Positions 34,489 through 44,948 of a DNA stretch of 64,000 nt are shown here, one piece after another (the stretch's first letter is position 1; every line of letters starts with the position of its first letter). The position numbers and the translations under genes are program-made. The stretch comes from Henckelia pumila (Eukaryota > Streptophyta > Magnoliopsida > Lamiales > Gesneriaceae), in NCBI RefSeq assembly GCF_033568475.1, contig NC_133122.1, forward strand, positions 147,512,861 to 147,576,860. Reading direction: 5' to 3'. The notes beneath the pieces are model-generated. The model was not told the DNA's origin and made no database searches. It saw nothing but the letters and a program-made list of their open reading frames with translations.

Positions 34489-36041
34489 TGATAAGTGCAT
34501 TTTGTATGCATTATTTTGTGTTATTTTTAGGATTATTTGGCATGCAGTCATATTGTTTTATGTATGTGTTTATTGTGTTTTATTGCATTTGTGTGCATTT
34601 CACTTTTCGGGTTTTATTTGTAGGAAAAATGAGAAATTAAAGTAGTTTTGTGCAAAAGAAAAGAAAAGACAAGAACGAAAAAAGAGAAGCTTGAAGCGCC
34701 GTGAAGAAAAAAAGTAGAGCAACAGCTCTATACAGCAGCTCTAAGAGAAAAAAGAGCGTTAATAGCACTTGGAAAGAGAAGAAAGTAGAGCAATAGCGCT
34801 TAAACTAGCGTTATTGCGCTTGCAGCTGTGCATGCCTTGAAGAAGAAAGAAGAGGCACCTCTGTGCTAAATTGATGGAGCAGCTGCGCTCAACCTGTATG
34901 TGGAGAAACATGGAGCCGCGCAATTGCGCCTGAAGGAGCGCTGCTGCGCAATATGTAGAAACAACGAAGCGCAATTGCGCTTAAAGATGCGCATTTGCAC
35001 TGATGCTGTGTCGGGGAGAATTTCGAAGCAGAAAAGCTCTCGCTCGAGCGCAACTTTATGCTTTCGAGAGAGCCTGGAGGAGCGTGAAAAGAAAAGAGAC
35101 AGAACATGTCTTGCTCGAGCGCAACTTTATGACCTCGAGCGAGAGATCGCGAATCAGAATTTTCCAAAATTAAAACTCCTATTTTGCGGGTTTTATTTCT
35201 TGGGCTTTATAAAACATACGAAATTGAGAGGAGAAAAAAAGGGAATCGGCTAGGAGGCATGAAGATTTGAAGAACACTCTATTCTAGTTTCTTCTTCTTT
35301 TTATTTTTATTTTTGAATTATTGTTTTCATTTATTGAGTAGTTTTTCTTCAACAAAAACGGCGAGATTGGGCCGAATAATTTTATGTCGAATATGTGGAT
35401 GTTGATTTGGGGTTTTTGGATTTTTATCTAGATTATTGATTTTTGGATTTATATTTTGTTCTTGTGAATACTCTGATCAATTATTTACTTGCATGTTAAT
35501 TGATTCTGAGTTGACAAATTAGGAATTGATTTCGATCGCTCCAATAATTAACATATGGTTAAACCGACTAGAAATAGTATTAGGTTTCAGTATGCGGTTT
35601 TAGGTGAAAACTGAATTCTCATAATTCTCAATGCATTTGAATTTGATTTGAATTATGAAAGATTAATCCGTTAATATTTGAATGGTTTAACTGTTCTAGA
35701 AATATATTGTTAAATAAATTAGGAAAATTCGCCGTGATTTAAGATTTAATCTGGATCATATATTTGTCACTTGTTTGCATAATTTGTTTAGTATCTGCGT
35801 GTGTTTTGGTTGTTTCAATTTAATTGAATTTATTTTTCTTCTATTTTAAATTCTTATTATTTTTAATAATTGAATTTTTATTTAATTCTTAGCACTCCTG
35901 TTTATTATTCTGTCTAGATTAAGCTAAATAATTAAATTTTGAGAGACTTACAGTCTTTGTGAGATCGATACTTGGACTCGTTGTCCACTTACTATTACTT
36001 GACCTAGTATACTTGCTAGTAGACACCGAAATAAGCGGTCA
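34489..36041 (+). mobile_element. solo LTR (1553 bp), same family as the TR-GAG element
   Basis: Begins TGATAAGTGC and ends AAGCGGTCA, flanked by the perfect 5-bp duplication CTCGC (34484-34488 and 36042-36046). Its ends match the LTRs of the element at 47550-53350 read on the - strand, which start TGATAA and end with TTGCTAG..CCGAAATCGTCGGTCA. The last 500 bases also share phrases such as TCTAGAAATA and GATTAATC. The 5' half holds a cassette of short palindromes. It is a product of LTR-LTR recombination. Open frames inside it are not genes. Confidence 0.9.
34700..35145. repeat. palindrome cassette inside the solo LTR
   Basis: Short self-complementary units cluster here: GCGCAATTGCGC at 34918-34929 and again at 34969-34980, GCGCTGCTGCGC near 34938, AGCGTTATTGCGCTT near 34812, and CTCGCTCGAGCGCAA with related CTCGAGCGAGAG around 35040-35145. 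They lie 200-650 bp from the LTR start. Confidence 0.75.
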
Positions 36042-36339
36042 CTCGCACAATCAACGAGACTCAAACATAGACCCGAGACTTGCTTATCTCGAGCAAAAAA
36101 TTACAAATAAACCACTAAATCTACCCGCAAGCAGCGAAAATCGAACTTGAGACCATATGGCGCAGGGCCTCAACCTTAACCAATAAACTAAAATCACAAA
36201 AGATAAATATTAATATATATATAAATATTACAATCAAATCAATAAACTAAAAATATCATTTATAAAACATTTCCCAATTTTTTAAAATATTTTTACCCTT
36301 CTTTTTCGATCCTGAAAACCGAGGCGAAACCCGTCCCAA

Positions 36340-37881
36340 ATGCTCCGGTTCACAAAAATCAGCAGACCTCCCGTAAGCCACTTCATTCTCCGCCTTCACT
36401 CTTTTTCCACCACCGCCGAGGCCGCCGCCGCTCCTCCTCCGACTCAAAGTTCGGTAGCGTCGGTAAATGAATCTCACCTGCTCAAAGTCTGCACTGTCCT
36501 CTATCAACAACAAAACTCTCCCAACACTAAGCTCCAGGCCAGCCTCTCCAAAATCCCTTTCAATCTCAACCACGAGTTCTTCCTTCAAGTATGCGTCAAA
36601 TTCCCATATTCATGGTGCCCAGTATACAAATTCTACCAATATTCTATTTCCCGGTCTCATTTCACCCACAACTCCACCACCTTCAACAAGATGCTTGATG
36701 TTGTGGGAAAGTCAAGAAACATTGAGCTCTTATGGGATCTCTGTCAAGAAATTGGAAAACTCCATTTAGTGAACATCAAGACATATATAATTGCATTGAG
36801 AACTCTAGCAGTGGCGAGGGAGTTAAAGAAATGTGTGGAGTTTTTTCATATGATGAATGGATTTGGTTATGAATATAAAGTTGAGACCTTTAACAAGGTG
36901 GTGGAGGTTTTGTGCAGAAATAAGCTTGTTCTGGAAGCCAACCATCTTGTGGTGAAGTTGAAGGATGTTTTTAAGCCTGATGTCGAGACGTATAGGTGGT
37001 TGGTATATGGTTTTTGTGATATTGGTGATTTGATTGAGGCCTCAAAGGTGTGGAATTTGATGGTGGATCAAGGTATTAAACCGGATGTTAATTCTGTCAA
37101 CACTATGTTGGATACCCTTTTCAAGAACAACAGTTTTGGCGAGGCTTTGAAGCTCTTTCAATCAATGAGAGTGAAAAGAATGGATGATTTGGGAGTTTCG
37201 ACTTATGGGCTAGTGATCAAGTGGCTGTGTAAAAGAGGCAAGATTGGGGACAGTTATGCAGTACTTGAGGAGATGAAGATGAGGGGACTGAAACTTGATA
37301 ATGAGATCTTGGGATCAATAATCTATGGGGTTATGAGTAGAGGAAGGGTTGTGGAGGGTTACAAGATCTTTCAAGGGGTTGAAATGCCAGATATAAGTGT
37401 GTACAATGGGATGATTAAGGGGCTTTTGAGATTAAAGAAGGCAGGCGAAGCAACACAAGTGTTTAGAGAGATGATCGGCCAAGGGTGTGAGCCTACGATG
37501 CATACATATATCATGTTATTGCAAGGTCATTTGGGGAAGAGAGGAAGGAAAGGGGATGATCCATTGATTAATTTTGACACCATTTTTGTTGGAGGTTTGG
37601 TGAAGGCAGGGAAATCACTGGAAGCAACAAAATATGTGGAGAGGGTGATGGATAGAAAAGTTGAGGTGCCAAGATTTGACTACAACAAGTTTTTGCATTA
37701 CTTTTCAAATGAGGAAGGTGTGGTTATGTTCGAGGCAATGGCTGAGAAGTTGAGAGAAGTTGGATTGTTTGATTTAGCGGATATATTTGCTAGGTATGGT
37801 CAGAAAATGGCGACTAGAGATCGACGGAGAAACATAACAATTGATGACATAAGTTGCAGTAGCAATTTCTGTGAGACTTAA
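36340..37881 (+). CDS. P-class pentatricopeptide-repeat (PPR) protein, intronless, 513 aa
   Basis: A single uninterrupted frame runs from ATG 36340 to TAA 37879-37881. The N-terminal 40 residues are rich in Arg, Ser, Ala and Thr and nearly free of acidic residues (MLRFTKISRPPVSHFILRLH), consistent with an organelle-targeting peptide, probably mitochondrial. From about residue 105 the protein is built of 35-residue helical-hairpin repeats, seen in VETFNKVVEVLCRNKLVLEA, KPDVETYRWLVYGFCDIGDL, GIKPDVNSVNTMLDTLFKNN and STYGLVIKWLCKRGKIGDSY. No E, DYW or SMR domain is attached, so it is P-class. Such proteins bind specific organellar transcripts and affect their processing or stability; the target here is unknown. 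I do not assign an orthologue with confidence. Confidence 0.9.
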   Translation: MLRFTKISRPPVSHFILRLHSFSTTAEAAAAPPPTQSSVASVNESHLLKVCTVLYQQQNSPNTKLQASLSKIPFNLNHEFFLQVCVKFPYSWCPVYKFYQYSISRSHFTHNSTTFNKMLDVVGKSRNIELLWDLCQEIGKLHLVNIKTYIIALRTLAVARELKKCVEFFHMMNGFGYEYKVETFNKVVEVLCRNKLVLEANHLVVKLKDVFKPDVETYRWLVYGFCDIGDLIEASKVWNLMVDQGIKPDVNSVNTMLDTLFKNNSFGEALKLFQSMRVKRMDDLGVSTYGLVIKWLCKRGKIGDSYAVLEEMKMRGLKLDNEILGSIIYGVMSRGRVVEGYKIFQGVEMPDISVYNGMIKGLLRLKKAGEATQVFREMIGQGCEPTMHTYIMLLQGHLGKRGRKGDDPLINFDTIFVGGLVKAGKSLEATKYVERVMDRKVEVPRFDYNKFLHYFSNEEGVVMFEAMAEKLREVGLFDLADIFARYGQKMATRDRRRNITIDDISCSSNFCET

Positions 37882-40286
37882 GCAAAATTTTATTGTCGAT
37901 GAAAGGGCTTTTGGCATTGTGCATCCTCAAAGTCGGGTACTATTACATTTGCTTTTTGGCATGTTCTACCATCCTGAGATCATTGCACATTGCACTGTCC
38001 TAACCATTTGTGCACAATCTGTAGCCAGAGTCCCAATTTCAAGAGTTTGTCCTGGGTAGTTTTATATTTAAGCTAAAATGGAAGGAAGTTATATTTATCC
38101 ATATGCGGCTTCCCCAAATTCTACATTGTTTGGGAGAGGAATGAGGTAACCTGCATTTCATTCTGCAAGGAACCCTCCCTTTTCTTGTATTAATTACTAA
38201 AATAAAGTTATCTTTCAATGGCAAATCACGAGAATGCAAGATGGATTGATGCCACAAATGATGGTTTCTCTTTTGAATGGTTAAGTATCAAATATCAATG
38301 CACTTGTTTATTTTGCAGGGAAGTTCAAGTAATTACAATAATGTTTCATCAGTATCTCGGCAATTGTATTTCAACCACAAAAGTCCCAAATGCAAGAAGT
38401 AATGTTCATAGAGAATTATAATTTCTATATCATAAAAGTATACTGATCTTTACTTATTTCACCAGTTGCTCTGCTACACCAATCTACCGTTGTGCTTGCC
38501 TTTTTTCAGAATGGATCCACGCCTGCTTCTGCTTGATCCCAGAGTTTCTTGCGCTCTTATCCAGTTTTTGTAATTCCGTTGCAAGTGTTTTGTTCACATT
38601 ATGCCTATTGGGCACTGCCATCAAGTTCATTATTTCCTTCCTGCAAATAAAGTTTCTGATTCAAGGTTTTTGAATTTATCCCGTGTCTATTAAAAAATGA
38701 ATTCAGTAGTCTAATTTACTGGAATGCCTTATTTAAAAATGCCATAAAAGAACCTCCCAACTTTCACTCTTGAGAAAACGGATGGAAGCCTTCTCTTTTG
38801 CAAATAATTTTCGCTCTCTTCCAATAAAAATCCATGGCCTGCTCAATTTCAGTTAAGAGACATTCAGTCACTTGTTCAAAAAATATGAAGAGACACGCTT
38901 CTTGCTGTTTTTTTTTGGGTTGGGTGGGGTTATTGGTAGTGTTTTTTTAACGAAATTAGTGATGGGTCTGATGTGCATGCGGTTGCTGCTGCATGTTAGG
39001 TAATCATTATTTTTTATTTTCATTTTTAGAATTGTTAGGTAATCATTATTAAATTGCTTTAGTTGTGTATTCTGGAGGTTGTTTTTGATTTCATATCTTG
39101 GTGAAGAGATTCCAGTGAGTAGTATTATTGTCCTTCAGTAATTTGAACTCTCTCTTTGGTGCAAATGAAGCACATGTATCAAATCTAGTCGATGCACTAA
39201 AATCTCTCGTATAAAAGGAGATAGATTCTGAGAAGCAATCTTCTGTCTATTCTTGCTGCATTTCAGGGAATGTAAGGCGTGAACATGACTGAGTTCAAAT
39301 CTATTCTTTTGTTTTGTGCTCCTCCTGTTTTTGCCTGAAACAATTATGATTATTTTGACTCTCGATGCATTTCATCTCATATATGCTGGATTCTCCATCT
39401 TAAATGCAGATAAGAAGAGATACTGTTGGAGTACTTGATGTTCTCGCAAGACTATGGTAGTGTTTGGGGTTGATTCTAGGAAGATTTTGCGAAGGAAAAG
39501 CTCAAAAGTACTTCAAGCAATCTCAAACACTACCTATAGCGTGTACTACCTTCACGAATTGTTGAGCTGATGACCGAATAAAGGCACACATCTGAACCCT
39601 CGATTTTGACCCATCCAACGATGAACTAGTAAATGCTTTCTTGGTTTAGGGATGCAAGTCAAAATTAGTTAGAAAAAGAAGCAGGTAGTAACTAGAAAAG
39701 GAGGAGTTGTTATCGAAGTCATCATCATGTTCACACCTGGATTAAGCGCGTTTTACTACATTTGAATCGGGTTGTTATGATCTCATGTTGCAGTTCACAC
39801 ATGTTCAACACCATATAGACAAGAGTGTATGTGTGGGTCTATGTTTATTTCACCTATTTACTATATTTTATTTTTATATCAATTGTTTACTGTATTTCGT
39901 GAGTGGCAAAATCAATTCCAGAATGCAACTCTTACATGTACATTGATAAAGAAATGGTGCAAGTTGAGCGTTTCTTGTACAACTTGTTTTAGACTGGAGA
40001 TAGATATTAGTAGAAGTAATTCTTTACTATCGAGTCACATTTAGACTTTGCAGCTTCTAAGTCAATATCAATGTTATAAAAAACGTTAAGACAGTAGGAA
40101 GAGCGGTAACTCACCGCCTAGCACTTAGTCGTCTAGGCGGTTTTTTTTAAAAGCTTAAATAATAAATACCTTGGAATATTCATGAGTTTTATTATAAAAT
40201 ATTATTTTTATGTTTTATGTTTTTCAGTTTTTGTACTAAATTTTTATAAAATTTTAATAATAATAATAATAACAACATGGATATTA
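37882..40286. other. 3' flank of the PPR gene and intergenic DNA
   Basis: The first few hundred bases are probably 3' untranslated sequence. Short frames here do not resemble proteins. An isolated hairpin, CCGCCTAG/CTAGGCGG, is at 40114-40140. AT-rich microsatellite-like sequence lies near 40255-40275. I see no further gene. Confidence 0.5.
40114..40140. repeat. short hairpin CCGCCTAG..CTAGGCGG
   Basis: Perfect 8-bp arms (40114-40121 and 40133-40140) flank an 11-base spacer and are followed by a T run. The GCCTAGGCG word is common in plant non-autonomous DNA transposons, so this is probably a transposon relic rather than a terminator. Confidence 0.5.
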
Positions 40287-40540
40287 CTCCCTTCATTTTA
40301 ATTATATTGTTCACGTTTTTTTTTTTGTTCCAAATATATAATCATATCATATTTAATAATATTTTTTATATTTCTTTACTAATATATCCCTATTAACTAT
40401 ATCTTGAAAATTGTGCAATCATTTTTTAATACATTGAATAGAGATAAAATAGAAAGTTTATATAAAATTTGCTTTTTCAATACATTTTTCTTAATCTGTG
40501 TAAAAATCCAAAGAGGACAATATATATGAGATGGAGGGAG
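40287..40540. mobile_element. Stowaway (Tc1/mariner) MITE, 254 bp
   Basis: Ends CTCCCTTCATTTTAATTAT and ATGAGATGGAGGGAG are inverted repeats with the Stowaway consensus CTCCCTC, and TA dinucleotides flank both sides (40285-40286 and 40541-40542). The interior is AT-rich and non-coding. Confidence 0.85.
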
Positions 40541-41020
40541 TAATAGATATCAAGTCTTCATACGTAATATGAGATTTAATTTTTTGTTTGATTTTCTTTT
40601 CTGCAATTTTTTGTTCTTTCTGTGTTTGTTTCTCGCGTCGCATCTTTCTATTTTATTTTTTATTTTTATAAAAAAATAGTAATCGTCTAAACGGATTTTC
40701 TAAACGCAACTTTTTAGAACACCGATCAATATTGTTGCACGCGTGATCTTTGCTAAAATTTGGGTTCCCATGATTGGATTTTCTGATAATTCAGTCCCCC
40801 TCTTCTTTTTCTTCGTGAATTCATGAACGTTTGGAGTATTACACACTATTCAAGTTGCGCACACGTGAACTTCAAACAATATGTTATTTCCCATTGGGTA
40901 AAGTAAAATATAAAGCAGTCAAATATTCAAATTAATCCATCGAATTATTACGCATGAAACAGGATGCCCAACAGCATAGATTTGACCTGCGTCTAAACAA
41001 TTGGCAACTACTCTCATTCA

Positions 41021-41995
41021 TGTTGGAAATTGTTATTGAATGAATTGTGGAAATAATGAGCTTGAAAAGCTTGTCCCAAAACGCTTGAAAAGTTTGTCCC
41101 AAGTGTTACAAATAATTTGAATTTGGTGAAATAAATTGAAGAAAAATGGGGAATTGGTTGTCCCACATTGGAACAACTTCAATTTGTTGCTCACCTTATA
41201 TAATCCAACTTAGGATTATGGAATTGGGCCCTTAGGGCACCGATGTTTTGTAAAGGGGCAAGATGTTAATCGATGCAACAAACACGCGCGCGGCCGGCTC
41301 GGCTCGGTGAGGCGAGGTCTTATGATAAATTATTCTTTTTGGATAAAATTTGGTTTAAGAATAATATTTTATTATTTTTGTGAGTGCGATCGATCGGTTA
41401 AAAACAACCGACCGAGCGCAGCCCTCCTCTGCCGAGACAAAATGTTTCATAAAAGTTGGGCGCTCGGTCCGCTAAATTTAACCGACCGAGCGCACCATGG
41501 TTTGAGCGAGACAGAATGTCTGTCAGAAGAGGGGCGCTCGATCGGTCAAAAATAACCGACCGCGCGCGCCTTTTGCAGACTGAAAAGTCACGACTGTTTT
41601 TGGGTTTTTTCTGTCATGGGTTGCATCCTTACACCTTATAACGTGTTGTTTCGTGTATAAGTCTATATATACGGTAGTTATAACACATAAAAGATAGACA
41701 AAACATTTGATAACAAGTATACATCAGATTTCTGCAAAATCTTCCTTCTCTCTCACAAAAAAAAAAGTTGATACATATTTTAGTTCGACGAAGATCGAGA
41801 TATTTGTTGTGCTGCTATATCTCGATTGTATAGTCATTGTATCTTAGAGACGATTGCCGCCAACGTTGAGCACTGTTAACGGGCAATTTCGTCTTGCGGA
41901 TAGAGAGTTTTTCTCGCCTCAACTTTGTTCGTCTTTGTTGCTGCTGTTGTTGTTGACGCACTAATTTTCAGAATTCGAAGTGCACCCTATTAACA
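41021..41995 (+). mobile_element. solo LTR, probably Copia type (975 bp)
   Basis: Begins TGTTGGAAATTG and ends CCCTATTAACA, so TGTT..AACA termini are inverted. The flanking pentamers are ATTCA (41016-41020) and ATTCC (41996-42000), one mismatch apart. Inside are TATA-like boxes (CTTATATAATCC near 41200, TCTATATATACGG near 41662) and three self-complementary modules at 41388-41567. No internal domain follows. The right boundary rests on the terminal dinucleotide and the near-match duplication. Confidence 0.65.
41388..41567. repeat. three hairpin modules inside the solo Copia-type LTR
   Basis: Near-identical units have arms GCGCTCGGTCGGTT and AACCGACCGAGCGC around an A/T spacer. They lie at 41388-41420 (CGATCGATCGGTT arm), 41460-41493 and 41534-41567. 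Spacing is about 72 bp. Arms are nearly perfect in each unit, with a few substitutions. Confidence 0.85.
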
Positions 41996-42000
41996 ATTCC

Positions 42001-42656
42001 TTCATCAAATTATATTGATTGATTTGGATTGTGGACCAAAGCCATGAAAATGTTACGTAACGCCAAAATAATGATGATGATTTGTTACAGTAAGGTAAAA
42101 ATGTTTCTCTAAAAAAATAACAAGGTAGAAATGTTTGAATTACATGCACGTAGGCCTAAATTAGCACATCAAACTCTTGGTTTAGCAAGAATTAGTACTA
42201 ATACTAAACCTCAAATGAGGGGAAAAATTAATTAACCTATTGTAATCTCATTAAAAGATGGAACCATGAAAAATAAAAGGAGCTCCAATTGGTATACAAT
42301 ATTTCTTTAAAAAAAAAGTGTTGAACCACTGATTTCAAGCTAAAAAATATAACCACGTCTATGTAAGAATATCACTGCAGTATGTACCACATTAACCATT
42401 AGTATTCTGATCGTAAGTTATAGCTTATACCACGGATTTAGTTCAAGATAACAAATACAAAAACAAAAATATATATATAAATAAAACAAAGCAAAAATAA
42501 AAACACATGACACAAGTACACAGTCATTAAACTCAGGACTCAGGAGAATCTTGATATGGTAATCATTAGACTCCATCTTTAATTTATAAACAGGAAAGAA
42601 GAAGTAGCTTGACTAGTTAATTAACTGGTAGCTAGGCGTCCCGTTTGATCAAGTGC
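42001..42656. other. intergenic DNA and 3' region of the VQ gene
   Basis: AT-rich, with A-rich runs. The part closest to 42656 is likely 3' untranslated sequence of the VQ gene on the - strand. No other gene is seen. Confidence 0.45.
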
Positions 42657-43025
42657 TTAATATTCTTCAACAATTGGAAACTGATTGAATATATCTTGCA
42701 TGAATCCATCAATCTCTGCAGAGAATCCGCCGCTTGAATTTGAACCTCTCCAAATCTCTTCTTCTCCCTTTATCCTCATGCAGCCACCTACGTCCATTCT
42801 CTTGTTGCTTTTCTTGGCCATGTTATCTTCTGTGGGCTTTCCAGTGAGTCTCTGCACCACTTCTCTAAAGCTTTCAGCATTTATCTTGATAATCTCTGGT
42901 GCAAATATGTGTATTATTCGGATCGGCTTCACTTTGGATATAAGATGTGTTTTCTTGTGCATCGTGCGAGCTGATGGAGTGGTGTAATCTGCAGTACAAA
43001 CTTGTTTCTCAATCAACCTTTTCAT
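42657..43025 (-). CDS. VQ motif-containing protein, 122 aa
   Basis: The ATG at 43025 begins MKRLIEKQVCT; the frame is open a little upstream but without another ATG. The stop is TAA 42657-42659. The key feature is SFREVVQRLTG at residues 52-62, the FxxxVQxLTG motif that defines VQ proteins and binds the DNA-binding domain of group I and IIc WRKY factors. It is preceded by KPIRIIHIFAPEIIKINAE, a block typical of short VQ17/VQ25-type members, and followed by a basic KKSNKR patch suited to nuclear import and an acidic, aromatic C-terminus (FMQDIFNQFPIVEEY). The small size and lack of introns are usual for the family. It probably modulates WRKY-dependent defence or stress transcription. Confidence 0.9.
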   Translation of the reverse strand: MKRLIEKQVCTADYTTPSARTMHKKTHLISKVKPIRIIHIFAPEIIKINAESFREVVQRLTGKPTEDNMAKKSNKRMDVGGCMRIKGEEEIWRGSNSSGGFSAEIDGFMQDIFNQFPIVEEY

Positions 43026-43121
43026 TGTGTAAATGGGTTTCCAGCTAGAAACACTCAATTGGAAAAGTTATATGCATAGAGAGAGTAGGTGTTCGTGTTG
43101 GTAAGAAGAATAAGAGGATGT

Positions 43122-43134
43122 TGTTATATAAAGC
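43122..43134 (-). promoter_or_regulatory. TATA box of the VQ gene
   Basis: On the - strand CTTTATATAACAA lies about 100 bp before the ATG, the right distance for a plant TATA box plus a short leader. Confidence 0.5.
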
Positions 43135-43139
43135 AAATT

Positions 43140-44948
43140 AAACAACTTTTGATTAACCACGGGTAAAAAAATCCAATGCTGCAGTAAATAAGAATTTTAA
43201 TAACCAAGACAAGATATAGTATTTTGTGACCAATTCTTTGGAGCACTGAATGCCCAAGTACGCTTAAAAGAGGAAATAATATATTTTAAAGCTGAGGCAA
43301 GGATTGCATGAATATCTTATTTTCATCACATATTGAAAAGGACGGAATCCTTAGAAAATATAGTAACTCAAATGGTCCCCCCAAGCCCAATCCCTCCCAT
43401 CATGATCATATATTTCTATGTTTGAGCATACATGCATTTCATGTCTATCTACCTCATATGACCCGAGTAATTTATAAATACTCTTTAATTAAAGATTATG
43501 ACAAAACAATGATATAACATAATATATACTAAGTTAACCATCTTTGGAGTATAGCTACACAATTTTTTTTTCTGCTAACTTTTCATTAATATTTTCTCGG
43601 TCTATCCTTCCCGATTGTTTTTGTCCAAATTGAGGTATAGTTTTCATATCTGTTCTCCATTGATAGTAGTTATTGCTTTGCACTCATCAAATACAGATGA
43701 TTTTTAAAGGACCTAAGCAAGTGATCAAACTAATTAAAAGTCATCTGACTAATTGGGTGGACTCTTTCTCAATGTCATTATAATGGTAGGCTTGTACTTA
43801 GAATGGATAATTATAAACTAACTTAATCAAAATATCCTTGGTGTGAATGCCTAATCTTTTGACTCAACTCGGACATAATGTGAAAAGTTCTAGTCCATAT
43901 TTACATTATTACATATCACAAGTATTTTATATTACTTGGAAGGTTTGAATTTTGCAACCAATAATCGATTATTTATCTTAGTAAACGTCTAAAAGATTTT
44001 GACTTTGTTCCAAACAATTAAAAGCAACAGTAAATTAGTACTCGTTTGAACACAACTCTTAGTTAGTACACAGATGAAGGGGAGAGATATAGGGTGAACG
44101 ACAATGAGGCAATATTAATTGGTGGCAACGTATAATCGTGTATGGAATAATTAAATGGATAAAAACAATAAGGCAGTAAGATTATCTTGATCTCACCAAC
44201 CATTAATCGAGGATTTGTGTTTGAGAACTTCAGATTTGGACTTGATACCTACTCGAGGAATAGAAAGTAGGCTTCTAACAAATTGTTTGACCTGCAAGGA
44301 GAGTAGATAGATACCAAGTTAAATATCTGTTCGTAACTAATGACCAGACAATTAGATCGACAACCATAAGAAGATACATTATACAGCGGAGTCCACCTGA
44401 TATTTATACAGCATGCTCAAAAGAATTTGCACCAGATGATAAACCAACATGCATCCACTAAAATTAGGAATCATTTATTAATAATCAGTAAAAAACTGAA
44501 TTTCTGAACTACTTCTACAGGAGCGTATTCTTGCATGTTAGCCACATTATGTTTAATCTTCACAGCAACTCTATGCCGCATCGACATAGAGTCTGACACA
44601 CTTGTTTACAATGATATATTCTAAGCTTTGATCAAGTCGAGCATAAACTGAACTAATATAAAAGAACTGGGGAAATTTATGAAGTGGATTTCCCAATTAA
44701 GAAATTCAAAAATATATGGTAAGTGCTGAACATGACAAATGAAATCTGAAGTTCAGCTAACAAGCGGTCTACACTAATAATATGCTAAAGAAAAACAGGT
44801 AAGAACAACTCACCATGAAATTCAGACAACACATTTCTGGAGTGCACGAAAGCTTCCGAGGTTAATGGCAAATTCCTCATCTCAGGCCAAATACACAAGC
44901 CATACAGAAAACATGACTATATTTCTTAATTCGTCATCAATAAAAATC
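43140..44948. other. intergenic DNA with possible spliced 3' exon on the - strand
   Basis: Most of the stretch is AT-rich and featureless. On the - strand, a TTGCAG acceptor near 44292 opens a 32-codon stretch (VKQFVRSLLSIPRVGIKSKS) ending in TGA near 44193. Upstream, CATGGTGAGT near 44811 could be a donor. The simplest reading is a spliced 3' untranslated region of the PPR gene at 44949, but a separate small last exon is possible. Confidence 0.3.

Noticed and set aside
34900-35253. 117-codon open frame in the solo LTR
   Set aside because: It covers the palindrome cassette, so its Ser/Arg/Leu-rich translation is produced by the repeats. No homology recognised.
36120-36185. Sequence GACCATATGGCGCAGGGCC followed by TCAACCTTAACC as a possible tRNA or SINE head
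   Set aside because: No A-box/B-box pair or cloverleaf could be drawn, so it was not called.
40114-40150. Hairpin plus T run as a terminator
   Set aside because: This is nuclear plant DNA with no adjacent polymerase III or bacterial-type gene. The GCCTAGGCG word is typical of transposon remnants.
43026-43058. Upstream extension of the VQ protein from a TTG codon
   Set aside because: Plant genes start at ATG in almost all cases, and the MKRLIEKQ start gives a protein of usual size.
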